A stretch of 64,000 bases of DNA from Candidatus Pantoea floridensis (lineage in GTDB: Bacteria > Pseudomonadota > Gammaproteobacteria > Enterobacterales > Enterobacteriaceae), in assembly GCF_900215435.1 (NCBI RefSeq), contig NZ_OCMY01000001.1:2976001-3040000 (forward strand), written 5' to 3'. The position numbers and the translations under genes are program-made. Below the pieces are notes generated by a model. It made no database searches, had not been told where the DNA came from, and saw only the letters and a list, made by a program, of their open reading frames with translations. Positions within the stretch are counted from its first letter, which is position 1. Each line of letters starts with the position of its first letter. Below, piece by piece: positions 45,066 through 54,065 of this stretch.

Positions 45066-45343
45066 GAGCTACCTCTTATTGAGTCCGTGGTGATACGGAC
45101 AGATACGTCCGGAGTCGGGTAGCTCTTTATTCTCAGCATATTTACTGCCAAAGCAACAAGGCGAGATGGTGCTGCGGCTGGCACAGGCGCGCAAAAATTA
45201 ACCGCCTGTTTTTTGCTCAGGTAAATATAGGGCAATATAGACCAATAGTGCTGAGATGAATTATGCAAATCGTTTTCAATGATTAATTATGTTTAAACCA
45301 ATCGAAATAAACACTCGATAAAGTTTATCTGCATAAAAAGCCA

Positions 45344-45445
45344 GGTGAAGCATGGTGAACACTGGGTGAAGGGATAACCATTAATTGTTCACCCTTTAAT
45401 ATACTGTATTTACTCTCTTTTTTATTAAGGTGAAGAATGGTGAAG
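45344..45445. repeat. Iteron cluster, probable satellite replication origin
   Basis: Six GGTGAA-type sites: 45344, 45354 and 45365 (spacing 10-11 bp), an inverted one at 45387-45393 (GTTCACC), and 45429 and 45439 (spacing 10 bp), around an AT-rich stretch. P4 alpha binds GGTGAACA iterons at its origin. Sites phased by one helical turn strongly suggest a protein-binding array. The surrounding 45066-45482 holds no gene. Confidence 0.6.
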
Positions 45446-45482
45446 GATATATATAAATTTAAAAGTTGAGCAGGGAGCCAAT

Positions 45483-45674
45483 ATGTCACCTTGCCGCCAG
45501 CCAGAAGAAGGTCATTTTGTCTGGGCCATCACACAACGCCATCCGATAGCTCGACTGTGCCAGCAACGGCACAATGCATTCACCGGAGCCGCCATTGGCT
45601 CTCCCCCTACAAAGAAAGCTAACGATAACGGCTTTATAAACCGTAACTCCAGCCTGGACGGGGACTGGCGTTAA
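45483..45674 (+). CDS. Small hypothetical protein before the Ogr-like gene
   Basis: The 63-residue frame (MSPCRQPEEGHFVWAITQRH) has a strong ribosome site (AGGGAG, spacing 7) and is followed after 19 nt by the Ogr-like gene. I recognise no domain. The ribosome site and position support it moderately. Confidence 0.5.
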   Translation: MSPCRQPEEGHFVWAITQRHPIARLCQQRHNAFTGAAIGSPPTKKANDNGFINRNSSLDGDWR

Positions 45675-45693
45675 ACAGAAGGAAAAAAACGTG

Positions 45694-45963
45694 ATGGCAA
45701 TGAAATGCCCTGAATGCAGCATGACCGCACACACGCGTACCAGCGAATATCAGACAGGTACGTTAAAAAAGACGTGGTATCAGTGTCGTAATATCGACTG
45801 CTCCTGCACGTTCACTACTCTGGAGAGTCTGGACACCATTATCATGAAACCGCAGAAGGTAACTGAAGATGTCCCCAAGAAAGAATTACCGCCACAACGG
45901 CAGACGCTAAACCGTTATGGATCAGCCAGCAGACTATCGAACCGCCAGAACGCCCCCAGCTGA
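45694..45963 (+). CDS. Ogr/Delta-type zinc-finger late transcription activator
   Basis: The ATG at 45694 is preceded by AAGGA at 9 nt. The 89-residue protein starts MAMKCPECSMTAHTRTSEY and continues with YQCRNIDCSCTF, forming the four-cysteine zinc finger of P2 Ogr and P4 Delta. These activate late phage promoters. In a satellite it would drive packaging or capsid-sizing genes, but none (sid, psu) is visible here. The element is therefore reduced or uses other functions. Confidence 0.88.
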   Translation: MAMKCPECSMTAHTRTSEYQTGTLKKTWYQCRNIDCSCTFTTLESLDTIIMKPQKVTEDVPKKELPPQRQTLNRYGSASRLSNRQNAPS

Positions 45964-45983
45964 GTTTTTATCAGCCACACTTT

Positions 45984-46005
45984 ACCGGTCATCGTGCCGG
46001 TTTTT
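45984..46005 (+). terminator. Terminator behind the Ogr-like gene
   Basis: ACCGG / CCGGT stem followed by a run of six T. Confidence 0.65.
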
Positions 46006-46035
46006 TACATCCCTTTTCTCTGGCCAGCCTGAAGC

Positions 46036-46144
46036 GCATGAGTGCATGCCTATGCTGCATGAAAACGCATGAATAAATGCAGCTGACTTAATGCAATTCA
46101 GGCCAGCAGTGGCGCGGCCTGAAGGGACTCATGCAACCGCATGA
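46036..46144. repeat. Cluster of GCATGA motifs
   Basis: CATG-centred motifs at 46036, 46043, 46056, 46066, 46129 and 46138, mostly GCATGA, in a gene-free 190-bp stretch between the Ogr-like gene and the kinase. They could be a protein-binding array or part of a packaging site; I cannot decide. Confidence 0.45.
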
Positions 46145-46201
46145 TAACTGCTACATAAAGCGGGCAGGCGTGGCGGGGGTACGAGTGCGCGCTGCGGGGG
46201 A

Positions 46202-47302
46202 TCACTTACCCTCAATCACTTTTTCAAGGGTAGTCTTTAGCTCAGAAATTGAAGGGCGATTCGTTGGCGTATAACTTGTGCAAGCTGAGATTATTTCGTC
46301 CAATAACTCAACATTCTCAAGCTTACAGTAAGTTGATATTAAGGCCTCGGGACGGTCTAAGCGGAGTTCTCCAGCTATGGGGAATCTATTTCCACTTAAT
46401 AGAGCCCATAATGACTTTGCATAGCTATATACATCTGCATGTGAACCTGAGTTTTCAGGGGAGTTGCTTAACATTTCCGGCGCATAGTAATGCAATGATC
46501 CCATCTTAGTCCCTTCCTTCGTTACTTTTTCCTTATCAGGGAATGTTGCAATGCCGAAATCACCTAAAGCCCATTTGTTTTGATGAATAAGAATATTGTC
46601 CGGCTTAATGTCTCGGTGGAATATGTGGTTTGCGTGAAGTCTTTCAATGGTTATACAAATGTCAATCATGCCTTTTAGAATACTCAGGGGAGTTGACGAG
46701 TGTTTCTCGAAATAGTTATCTAATGGAATGGCTTCAGGCATAGTAAACCAAGCTAATCCATCATCATCCAAGTTTGAATAATTGCTTATTATGGGTATTG
46801 TGTGAATGTTGCTGTCATTGATGGCGGCTAGTTTTTTTAATGTAGCGATCTCATCATTGAATCTTGATAAAGATATGCCTTTGGCGCGTCTCGCGATTTT
46901 CATTACGTGGAATTTATTATTCTCATCCCTCGTTTTCCAAACTACTGCATTCCCTCCATTTCCTATCTGACGAAGTAAAAAATGACCTGCGACTGATATT
47001 CCCTGTAGGGTGCCATGATTATTAATGTCATTAGGAAGACGTTCAAAAAAACTAATCATAGAATTCAATGATGAAGCTGAGATTTGTATTAATTTGCAAA
47101 GTTTGTTTTTTGAGCCTGATGATGATATTGCAAGTTCAACCTCGGCAAGTGCTCGAGTTCGACCGACTATGACCCCCCAGTTTTGTATTTGAACATTTCT
47201 AGCCATTCCGGAAACCATGCCTCCGGGTTTATAGTGAGAATTGATTTCCTCTAAAGCCTGTAAGAAGCCCCAGTCTCTATCTAACCGAAAATAGCCACTC
47301 AT
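46202..47302 (-). CDS. Hanks-type serine/threonine protein kinase next to DUF3644 HEPN gene
   Basis: The 366-residue protein has an uncharacterised N-terminal region (about 100 residues, helical) and a full kinase domain: glycine loop IGNGGNAVVWK, catalytic lysine in VMKIARR, catalytic loop HRDIKPDNILI, DFG in LGDFGIA, and GSLHYYAPEML. It is soluble, with no membrane segment. The second ATG at 47302 is favoured because AAGGA is 6 nt upstream. It starts only 9 nt after the HEPN-type gene and so belongs to the operon int-HEPN-kinase. A kinase beside a potential ribonuclease suggests control by phosphorylation. Confidence 0.85.
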   Translation of the reverse strand: MSGYFRLDRDWGFLQALEEINSHYKPGGMVSGMARNVQIQNWGVIVGRTRALAEVELAISSSGSKNKLCKLIQISASSLNSMISFFERLPNDINNHGTLQGISVAGHFLLRQIGNGGNAVVWKTRDENNKFHVMKIARRAKGISLSRFNDEIATLKKLAAINDSNIHTIPIISNYSNLDDDGLAWFTMPEAIPLDNYFEKHSSTPLSILKGMIDICITIERLHANHIFHRDIKPDNILIHQNKWALGDFGIATFPDKEKVTKEGTKMGSLHYYAPEMLSNSPENSGSHADVYSYAKSLWALLSGNRFPIAGELRLDRPEALISTYCKLENVELLDEIISACTSYTPTNRPSISELKTTLEKVIEGK

Positions 47303-47311
47303 CATTAATCC

Positions 47312-48559
47312 TTAATATGCACGAATATTATGTAGTGTAACTTCATCGTTGAGCTGTTCTTTTAAATATACAATCCAATCATTAGTATAAAGGTAGTTAT
47401 TGAATCCCAAAACAAATCCAGAGTAAGGTCCTTTGAAGTCAACGTTCACTTCTATCGGTCTGGCTTCGAAAAATTTCCAGCACTTGGTATGCAGTGCCAT
47501 ATTAAAGAACTGATGTGTGTCCTTTATCTTTAATACGATGTCAGATGGCTTATGTATAAACGGAGTCCTTACTTCCTTTATAAAGGTTATTCCTTGTTCA
47601 TATTGCTCTTTTTCTTCATCATTAAGCTTCCTAAAGTTAACAAACTCTATTGATAAATCTGATGTGGAGGCGTGGTTTCCAATTTTAGGAATTAAAAAGG
47701 CTTTGATACGATACTCTTGACTCTCCAATGTTTCTTGGTCTAGCTCATGATGTTGGGCACTCATAAACTCCCTCACAACGGAGTAGTTTTGTGATTGGAA
47801 TTGTTTTAATGCTTCAACCTTAGCTTCGGTAGATGCTCGGCTAAGTTGCATAGATACAGCTAGGTTTACCAGCAAAGCATGCTCATCGCCAAACTCTTTA
47901 GTAATGATATTTTCAAAATTAGTTAACGCTGCTTGACATTCCCCACTACACATCAAGTCAATTACAGGTAAGAAACGATGTTCAATTTTATTTCTAAGGC
48001 CAATTAAGAAGTGAAGATTCGACTTAATTGGAGAGGTTGTGCCTGGCCAATATTTCTCTGTACATTCCTTTAGTTCCCATGCTTTTTCTTCTCCATCAAT
48101 GAATATAGTAACCCCAAGTCCATCTTTGTAAAAGTAATCAACTCCATTTTTCTCAAATATGGCGTGAAACAACGATGTGAAAGCTATGTTCATGTTCACT
48201 ATAAAACCATAAGTTTTGAATTTTATGGTTGGGTTGTTATAGGTGGAAACAGCAAGCACTGCAAATTCTTTGGCTTTGTTAAGAAGGATCCCCTTTCTGG
48301 AGTAATTATTCGAGAGTGTCGATATTTGACTTAGTGTTGCTCTGAAGTCATTTTTACTCAAAAAAAGAATACCATTGGTTATATAATCTTCACCTTCTCT
48401 TTGGAAATAGGTGCTAAGCTTTTTTGATATATGTGTTGAGCAGGTTTTCAGTGACCACGTGCTTGCCGCTGACAACTCAGTCAACTTAAAAGTGGCTCCT
48501 TCCTTTTCCTTCTCAATTAGAAAGTTATATGCTAAATCTATTTTTTGATATTTACTCAT
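47312..48559 (-). CDS. DUF3644-family protein with HEPN ribonuclease motif
   Basis: The 415-residue protein matches the DUF3644 layout, with KGILLNKAKEFAVLAVSTYNNPT in the first third and HFLIGLRNKIEHRFLPVIDL near residue 185. RNKIEH is the R-x4-H motif that forms the active site of HEPN ribonucleases. The N-terminal 60 residues (LTELSAASTWSLKTCSTHISKKL) may be a helix-turn-helix. Its ATG overlaps the integrase stop (AATGA) and its ribosome site GGGAG lies within the integrase gene. It is followed by a protein kinase. RNase activity is inferred. Confidence 0.75.
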   Translation of the reverse strand: MSKYQKIDLAYNFLIEKEKEGATFKLTELSAASTWSLKTCSTHISKKLSTYFQREGEDYITNGILFLSKNDFRATLSQISTLSNNYSRKGILLNKAKEFAVLAVSTYNNPTIKFKTYGFIVNMNIAFTSLFHAIFEKNGVDYFYKDGLGVTIFIDGEEKAWELKECTEKYWPGTTSPIKSNLHFLIGLRNKIEHRFLPVIDLMCSGECQAALTNFENIITKEFGDEHALLVNLAVSMQLSRASTEAKVEALKQFQSQNYSVVREFMSAQHHELDQETLESQEYRIKAFLIPKIGNHASTSDLSIEFVNFRKLNDEEKEQYEQGITFIKEVRTPFIHKPSDIVLKIKDTHQFFNMALHTKCWKFFEARPIEVNVDFKGPYSGFVLGFNNYLYTNDWIVYLKEQLNDEVTLHNIRAY

Positions 48560-49770
48560 TTCGGCTCCCTTTTAAAGAAATCAATTGAATAAATGGCGTC
48601 GCCCCACCAACTCATTAACTCGGTTCGTTGCATTAAATATGTTGTTCGGTTGTAGGCTTTTCTGACCTCATTTTTGTCGCTATGAGCAAGTGCAGCTTCG
48701 ATAACATCAGAGTTGAAACCCATTTCATTCATGGCTGTACTAGCTATTGAACGTAAACCATGTGCAACTAACTTGCCTCCATATCCCATTCGTTTCAAAG
48801 CGGCGTTAGCCGTCTGGCTATTCATTGCTTGCTTCGGATCATTCCTGCTTGGAAAAACGTATTCTCGATGTGAACTAATTGGAATCATCAGTTCAAGAAT
48901 ACTTAAAGCTTGAGTCGGCAACGGAATGATGTGCTCCCGCTTAGCCTTCATTCGTTCAGCTGGGATAGTCCATAGTTTTGCATCGAAATCTATCTCAGCC
49001 CAGCGCGTCCCTGAAGCCTCCGAAGGCCGGACAAGAGTAATTAGTTGCCATTCAATCAGGCACCGTGTCGAAACTGAAAGATTTGATAAGGCTAAAGAGC
49101 GCATTAATTTTGGAAGTTCTTCTGGCCTTAAAGTTGGCATATTTTGTTTTTTAGGTTTCTCAAAAGCCATGCCAATCCCAGATGCTGGATTGGCATCGAT
49201 TAGACCTGTATTTACAGCATAAATCATTATTTCGTTTATACGCTGCACTAATCGGCGAACCGTTTCTAAAGCACCTCTGGCTTTGATGGGTTCAAGTGCC
49301 TCAACTAACGTTCTGGCTTTAATTTTCTGAACAGGTATTTCACCAACGGCAGGAAATACATCTTTCTCTAATGAGCGCCAAATATCTTTCGCGTAATCAG
49401 GTGTGACGCTTTTGCTTTTAAGCTGGAACCAGTTAGCAGCGACAGTTGAGAAAATGCTATCCAGAGCAATCTGATGCTGCTCCTCTGCAACCTCTGCCTG
49501 TACTTGCGGATCGATCCCATTAGCTAATAGGGAAAGATAATCCGCTCTTAAGCTACGGGCATTGGCAAGTGAAAGGGCAGGGAAGGGCCCTAATCCGATC
49601 ATGGTCCGTTGCTTCGTTACCGGGCGTTGATAGCGAAAGCGCCAAAGCTTTTTTCCACTGGTTTTTATGACCAGAAAAAGCCCATCGCCATCATGCAGGG
49701 TCATATCTTTATCATCTGCTTTAGCGCGTTGAACTTCTGTGTTGGTTAATGGGCGCGTAGTCCTTGCCAT
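48556..49770 (-). CDS. int: P4-type tyrosine integrase (ssrA-targeting)
   Basis: The 404-residue protein has the P4-integrase N-terminal arm-binding domain (LHDGDGLFLVIKTSGKKLWRFRYQRP and IGLGPFPALSLANAR) and a C-terminal catalytic domain with Arg in ITLVRPSEA, HGLRSIAST, LAHSDKNEVR and the tyrosine in AYNRTTYL. It inserts the island into the 3' end of ssrA, which starts 190 bp away. Several GTATACC sites lie between gene and ssrA. The stop overlaps the HEPN gene, an unusual arrangement, since integrase genes are mostly monocistronic. Confidence 0.93.
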   Translation of the reverse strand: MARTTRPLTNTEVQRAKADDKDMTLHDGDGLFLVIKTSGKKLWRFRYQRPVTKQRTMIGLGPFPALSLANARSLRADYLSLLANGIDPQVQAEVAEEQHQIALDSIFSTVAANWFQLKSKSVTPDYAKDIWRSLEKDVFPAVGEIPVQKIKARTLVEALEPIKARGALETVRRLVQRINEIMIYAVNTGLIDANPASGIGMAFEKPKKQNMPTLRPEELPKLMRSLALSNLSVSTRCLIEWQLITLVRPSEASGTRWAEIDFDAKLWTIPAERMKAKREHIIPLPTQALSILELMIPISSHREYVFPSRNDPKQAMNSQTANAALKRMGYGGKLVAHGLRSIASTAMNEMGFNSDVIEAALAHSDKNEVRKAYNRTTYLMQRTELMSWWGDAIYSIDFFKREPK

Positions 49771-49788
49771 GTCTGTATTTCCTGCATG

Positions 49789-49843
49789 AATTGGTATACG
49801 GAATTGGCATACATTCTAGCGTATACCAATTCGTATACCAATT
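49789..49843. promoter_or_regulatory. Integrase arm-binding sites upstream of int
   Basis: Four copies of the 11-mer GTATACCAATT or its complement: 49789-49799, 49802-49812 (one mismatch), 49821-49831 and 49833-49843. The left island end has two. They also cover the int promoter region, so Int may repress itself. Confidence 0.6.
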
Positions 49844-49883
49844 ATCACTGGATTCAGGCGGATCGTCTCGGAAGATTACAGAC

Positions 49884-49984
49884 ACAAAAAAGCCCGCAGG
49901 GCTTGTGCCGTGCGGGCTTCTAGGACTTCTACGGATGACTCTGGAATCATCTTCGAAGGATTTTGGTGGAGCTGGCGGGAGTTG
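49884..49984. repeat. Right attachment-site duplication (attR-like) over the ssrA 3' end
   Basis: Direct repeat partner of 25089-25182. It includes the ssrA terminator and the core AGCTGGCGGGAGT inside the tmRNA acceptor/T-arm (49970-49982). The element thus rebuilds an intact ssrA end with its own copy. Confidence 0.7.
49890..49919 (-). terminator. ssrA terminator
   Basis: AAGCCCGCA / TGCGGGCTT stem followed on the minus strand by a T run, behind tmRNA. Confidence 0.85.
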
Positions 49985-50326
49985 AACCCGCGTCCGAAAT
50001 TACTACACCGTCGGCACTACATGCTTAGTCAGTCTTTACATTCGCCGGCCAGCTGCGGACAGACACGCCACTGACAAACTAGCCTGATTAGATTTAGTGC
50101 TTCAACCCCAGGCAAGGCATCCACACGATCTCTTTTGGGTTTGACCTCTCTTGATCCCCGTCTTAAGAGCGGAAGCTAGGGAGAGAGGGCTTCAAAGCAG
50201 GTTATTAAGCTGCTAAAGCGTAGTTTTCGTCGTTTGCGACTATTTTTTTGCGGCTTTTTACGAGGCAAACCGCCCCTCGGCATGCTCCTAAGGCTTCACA
50301 ATCCCGTCGAGTCCAGAATCAGCCCC
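49964..50326 (-). ncRNA. ssrA: tmRNA (ssrA)
   Basis: On the minus strand the RNA starts GGGGCTGATTCTGGACTCGA (50326) and ends with the tRNA-like CGCCAGCTCCACCA (49964), 363 nt in all. The internal tag reading frame at 50237-50205 encodes ANDENYALAA and a stop. tmRNA frees stalled ribosomes together with SmpB, encoded immediately upstream. The 3' end serves as the attachment site of the adjacent island. Confidence 0.97.
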
Positions 50327-50370
50327 AAGAAATTTCTATACTACAGAAAACAGACGTTGAAATCCAGCGC

Positions 50371-50853
50371 TTAACGCTTTGAATTCTTCATGATACGTGC
50401 TTTATCCATTTTCCATTCACGTTCTTTAACATCATCACGTTTGTCATGTTCTTTCTTGCCGCGTGCCACGCCGATTTTCAGTTTGGCCCAGGCATTTTTC
50501 CAATACATTGATAGTGCAACCACGGTAAAACCTTCGCGGTTAACACGACCGTACAGCGAATCAAGTTCGCGCTGGTTCAGCAGCAGCTTACGATTGCGCG
50601 TGGGATCACACACCACGTGTGTTGAGGCAACGGCCAGCGGCTGGAAAGTCGAGCCGAACAGATAAGCTTCGCCATCGCGCAGCAGTATGTAGCTATCGCT
50701 GATGTTAGCCTTGCCGGCACGGAGTGATTTGACTTCCCATCCTTGTAACGACATACCCGCCTCAAACTCTTCTTCAATGAAGTATTCGTGGCGTGCGCGT
50801 TTATTGAGGGCAATAGTGGCTGAACCGGGTTTGTTAGCTTTTTTCTTTGTCAT
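50371..50853 (-). CDS. smpB: SsrA-binding protein SmpB
   Basis: The 160-residue protein has the SmpB signatures [29 protein letters not shown] near the N-terminus and the basic C-terminal tail [19 protein letters not shown]. It binds tmRNA, brings it to stalled ribosomes, and mimics the anticodon arm. It lies just upstream of ssrA and is transcribed the same way. Confidence 0.97.
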   Translation of the reverse strand: MTKKKANKPGSATIALNKRARHEYFIEEEFEAGMSLQGWEVKSLRAGKANISDSYILLRDGEAYLFGSTFQPLAVASTHVVCDPTRNRKLLLNQRELDSLYGRVNREGFTVVALSMYWKNAWAKLKIGVARGKKEHDKRDDVKEREWKMDKARIMKNSKR

Positions 50854-51012
50854 AGTGCGGCGTAGTCTACATCACTCAGTTTATGGGCGCATCCCCTGTC
50901 CTGCAGGGCGGTAAAAAACACTCCATTTTAGCACACCAGGCAAAGCCGTGAATTTTTGTTTGGTGACCGAAAATGGTATTATTCAATGGTTTTGTGACGA
51001 ACAGGAACCATT

Positions 51013-51447
51013 ATGGCCCAGATTAGTCGTTCAGCGCTGGTCCCTTATAGCGCTGCGCAAATGTACCGTCTTGTGAATGATGTAGACGCATATCCGCAGT
51101 TTCTGCCGGGCTGCACGGGCAGCCGCGTGCTGGATAACAACGGGGATCAAATGACTGCGGCGGTTGATGTCTCGAAAGCGGGCATCAGTAAAACCTTCAC
51201 CACCCGCAATACGTTGATCAGTAACCAGAGTATTTTAATGCAGCTGGTTGATGGCCCATTTCGAAAATTGACAGGCGGTTGGCACTTCACTTCATTAGGT
51301 GATGATGCTTGTAAAGTTGAGTTGAATCTCGATTTTGAATTTACCAATATGCTGGTTGAAATGGCATTTGGCCGTATCTTTAAAGAGCTTGCCAACAGCA
51401 TGGTGCAGGCGTTCAGTCAGCGCGCGAAAGAGGTTTATCGTGCCTGA
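51013..51447 (+). CDS. ratA: Ribosome association toxin RatA (START/Coq10 family)
   Basis: The 144-residue protein starts [33 protein letters not shown], which is the Coq10/START-type fold, and contains [11 protein letters not shown]. coli RatA is reported to bind 50S subunits and block 70S formation; a role in ubiquinone handling has also been proposed for the family. It is divergent from smpB and overlaps the rnfH start by 8 bp. Confidence 0.92.
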   Translation: MAQISRSALVPYSAAQMYRLVNDVDAYPQFLPGCTGSRVLDNNGDQMTAAVDVSKAGISKTFTTRNTLISNQSILMQLVDGPFRKLTGGWHFTSLGDDACKVELNLDFEFTNMLVEMAFGRIFKELANSMVQAFSQRAKEVYRA

Positions 51448-51730
51448 TATCAGCGTCGAGGTGGTTTACGCGTTGCCCGATAAGCAGTATTTGCGCTCGA
51501 TAAAAGTGGCAGAGGGCACAACGGTTGAGCAAGCCATTAACGCATCGGGTTTGTTGTCGCTACGTAAGGATATTGACTTAAATAGCAACAAAGTTGGTAT
51601 TTATAGTCGCCCTGTAAAGCCAGGCGATGTTGTGCAGGATGGGGATCGTATTGAAATCTATCGTCCACTGATTGCTGACCCTAAAGAATTGCGTCGTCAA
51701 CGTGCAGAACGTTCCGCTGAGAAGAAATAG
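51440..51730 (+). CDS. rnfH: RnfH-family protein (RatB)
   Basis: The true start is the GTG at 51440 ([16 protein letters not shown]), preceded by AGAGG and overlapping the end of ratA. The frame is open further upstream only as a shadow. The 96-residue protein is a small ubiquitin-like (beta-grasp) fold of the RnfH family with [20 protein letters not shown] and a basic C-terminal tail. Its function is not settled. Confidence 0.92.
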   Translation: MPDISVEVVYALPDKQYLRSIKVAEGTTVEQAINASGLLSLRKDIDLNSNKVGIYSRPVKPGDVVQDGDRIEIYRPLIADPKELRRQRAERSAEKK

Positions 51731-51747
51731 CTGAGATTAAAAAACAA

Positions 51748-51774
51748 AAAAGGCGCCCAGGCGCCTTTTTTTAT
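51748..51774. terminator. Bidirectional terminator between rnfH and bamE
   Basis: AAAAAGGCGCC and GGCGCCTTTTTTT form a strong stem with A and T flanks between convergent genes. Confidence 0.88.
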
Positions 51775-51783
51775 GGTGTTCAC

Positions 51784-52131
51784 TTAGCCTTCGCTACCAG
51801 AGAGCTTTGGTTTGTTATCAATGTTGGTCAACGTACCATTGCTGTCGAAGGTCAAGGTCAGCGTCTGCTGTTTAACGCCTTCATGGCCTGGTTCCTGACG
51901 GAACACGTAATACCAAACGTTGCTGCCAAAGGGATCATGCATCATCGGCGTGCCAAGGGTATAGGCGACCTGCTGCTGCGTCATACCGTTATGAATCTTC
52001 GACACATCGTTGGCGACCAGGTAGTTCCCCTGATTGATATCCGGACGATACACAACGCGCTCAAGGGTGGAACATCCGGCGGTCATCATCAACATTACTA
52101 CTGCCGCGGCAGTCAGCGTTTTACAGCGCAT
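51784..52131 (-). CDS. bamE: Outer-membrane assembly lipoprotein BamE
   Basis: The 115-residue precursor has a lipoprotein signal ending in MMTAGC (Cys20). The mature part contains [28 protein letters not shown] and [12 protein letters not shown], all typical of BamE (SmpA). It is anchored in the outer membrane and stabilises the BamABCDE complex that inserts beta-barrel proteins. Confidence 0.95.
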   Translation of the reverse strand: MRCKTLTAAAVVMLMMTAGCSTLERVVYRPDINQGNYLVANDVSKIHNGMTQQQVAYTLGTPMMHDPFGSNVWYYVFRQEPGHEGVKQQTLTLTFDSNGTLTNIDNKPKLSGSEG

Positions 52132-52318
52132 CTATACATTCCTTTTCTGGGGCCAAACGCCTTTCAGCAGGCTATTTTTCTGCCATCAAATTCTGAACTC
52201 TGCCTGCGGCAGGCTTTATCACTCGATCTTTATAACAGCCGATGATAATAAACCTTTTCGCTATTTGAAACCTCTACAGAGCAAGCATAAGACCACCAGT
52301 CGGAAAAAAAGTGCGTTA

Positions 52319-53980
52319 TCAGGCGGCTAAAAGTTCTTTAGCGTTAGCCAGCGTGTTACGCGTGACTTCGCTTCCGCCCAGTAAACGGGCCAACTCTTGT
52401 AAGCGGGCACGTTTGTCCAGCGGCTGCATATGGGTTTCCGTCATCGCACCATCTGTTTCTTTGCTGACATAGAAGTGCTGATGGCCACAACCGGCAACCT
52501 GCGGCAGATGCGTTACACACATCACCTGCGTTGACTCACCAAGCTGACGGAGCATTTGCCCCACGACAGCGGCGGTTGGGCCGCTGATGCCGACATCCAC
52601 TTCATCGAAAATCATCGCTGGCGTTTCCATTTTCTGGGCGGTGATCACCTGAATCGCGAGAGCTATACGCGACAGTTCACCACCTGAAGCCACTTTACCT
52701 AGCGGCTGTAAGGGTTGGCCTGGGTTAGTGGTTACGCGAAAATCAATGCGCGTCGCGCCATCAGCGGTGAGTTGATCGGCATTGAACTCCAGCACAATGG
52801 CAAACTGGCCGTGCGGCATGGCTAAGGTGCGCATGCTTTGTGTGATCAGTTGGCTCAATTCCTGCGCCGAATGTTCACGCAGTTGATGCAGTTTTTCCGC
52901 ACTGGCTAATGCTGCCTGATGATGGGCTACCACCTCAGACTGCAGAAGCTCCTGGTCGCTCTCTTGCTGCGACAACTGCTCCGCTTCATCAAGCAGTTGC
53001 TGGTAAAGAACGGGTAAGGCTTCAGGGGAAACGTGATGCTTACGCGAAAGGGCAATCTGTCGTGACAGACGTTGCTCCAGTTCATGCAGACGGTTGGGAT
53101 CGAGATCCAGACGTTCACAATAATGGCGCAGTTCGTCGCTGGCTTCACTGAGCTGAATTGCCGCTTCTTCCAGCAGATTGAATACGCCGCTGACTTTATT
53201 ATCCAACGTCAGCAGCTCACCCAGCATATTGCGAGCGCTATACAGCAGGCTTTGCAGATTCGTGTCATCACCATCGGCCAAGATTTGGAGCGCCTGCTGG
53301 CTGGTCGAAAGCAGTTGGCCGCTGTTTGCCAGGCGTTTGTACTCTTCATCAATCTGTTCAAATTCGCCTGACTGAGGGGCAAATTCATTGAGTTCTTTTA
53401 ATTGATACTGCAGCAACTCACGACGCGATTCGCGCTCTTGTGAAAGCTGCTGATGCTGCGCCAATGCCCGGCAGCTCTGATGCCAGCGCTGGTAATGCTG
53501 GCGCATCTCAGCCAGCACGCCATCATGTGCAGCGTACGCATCCAGCAGATGTTTTTGATGATCCGATTTCAGCAGCAATTGATGGGCATGCTGGCCGTGA
53601 ATTTGAATCAATAATTGACCCAATTCACGTAACTGCGACAACGGCACCGATGTGCCATTGATAAAGCCACGCGACCGTCCGTCGGCACTAATCACGCGAC
53701 GCAGCAGGCATTCGTTTCCTTCATCCAGCTGATTTTCTACCAGCCAGCGTTGCGCTGAGGGGGACGATTTCAACTGGAAGCGGGCGCAGATATCCGCGCG
53801 ACGGGCACCCTGACGCACCATATCTGCTTCAGCGCGGCCGCCCAAACACAGACCCAGCGCATCGATTGCGATGGATTTACCTGCGCCGGTTTCTCCCGTG
53901 ATCGCCGTCATACCACGATGAAAGTCGATCTCCAGTTCACGAACGATAGCAAAGTTACTGATGGTCAATTGTGCCAACAT
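52319..53980 (-). CDS. recN: DNA repair protein RecN
   Basis: The 553-residue SMC-like protein begins [20 protein letters not shown], with Walker A GETGAGKS near residue 30, a long coiled-coil middle, and the signature and Walker B ([26 protein letters not shown]) near the C-terminus. It helps repair double-strand breaks. Three LexA boxes stand directly upstream, so it is strongly SOS-controlled, as in E. coli. Length matches the E. coli protein (553). Confidence 0.97.
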   Translation of the reverse strand: MLAQLTISNFAIVRELEIDFHRGMTAITGETGAGKSIAIDALGLCLGGRAEADMVRQGARRADICARFQLKSSPSAQRWLVENQLDEGNECLLRRVISADGRSRGFINGTSVPLSQLRELGQLLIQIHGQHAHQLLLKSDHQKHLLDAYAAHDGVLAEMRQHYQRWHQSCRALAQHQQLSQERESRRELLQYQLKELNEFAPQSGEFEQIDEEYKRLANSGQLLSTSQQALQILADGDDTNLQSLLYSARNMLGELLTLDNKVSGVFNLLEEAAIQLSEASDELRHYCERLDLDPNRLHELEQRLSRQIALSRKHHVSPEALPVLYQQLLDEAEQLSQQESDQELLQSEVVAHHQAALASAEKLHQLREHSAQELSQLITQSMRTLAMPHGQFAIVLEFNADQLTADGATRIDFRVTTNPGQPLQPLGKVASGGELSRIALAIQVITAQKMETPAMIFDEVDVGISGPTAAVVGQMLRQLGESTQVMCVTHLPQVAGCGHQHFYVSKETDGAMTETHMQPLDKRARLQELARLLGGSEVTRNTLANAKELLAA

Positions 53981-53986
53981 AGAATC

Positions 53987-54046
53987 ACCTGTATGTAAAA
54001 ACAGATATGGTTTTACATACAGTATAAACTGGTTTTTTATACAGTA
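53987..54046 (-). promoter_or_regulatory. Three LexA (SOS) boxes before recN
   Basis: CTG-N10-CAG at 53989-54004 and at 54029-54044 fit the LexA consensus fully. A third, 54007-54022, has ATG for CTG. The outer boxes are 40 bp apart and the middle one lies between them at about 18-22 bp from each, so LexA could bind along one face of the DNA. Confidence 0.85.
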
Positions 54047-54065
54047 AAGTGCTCAGCGGTGATTT

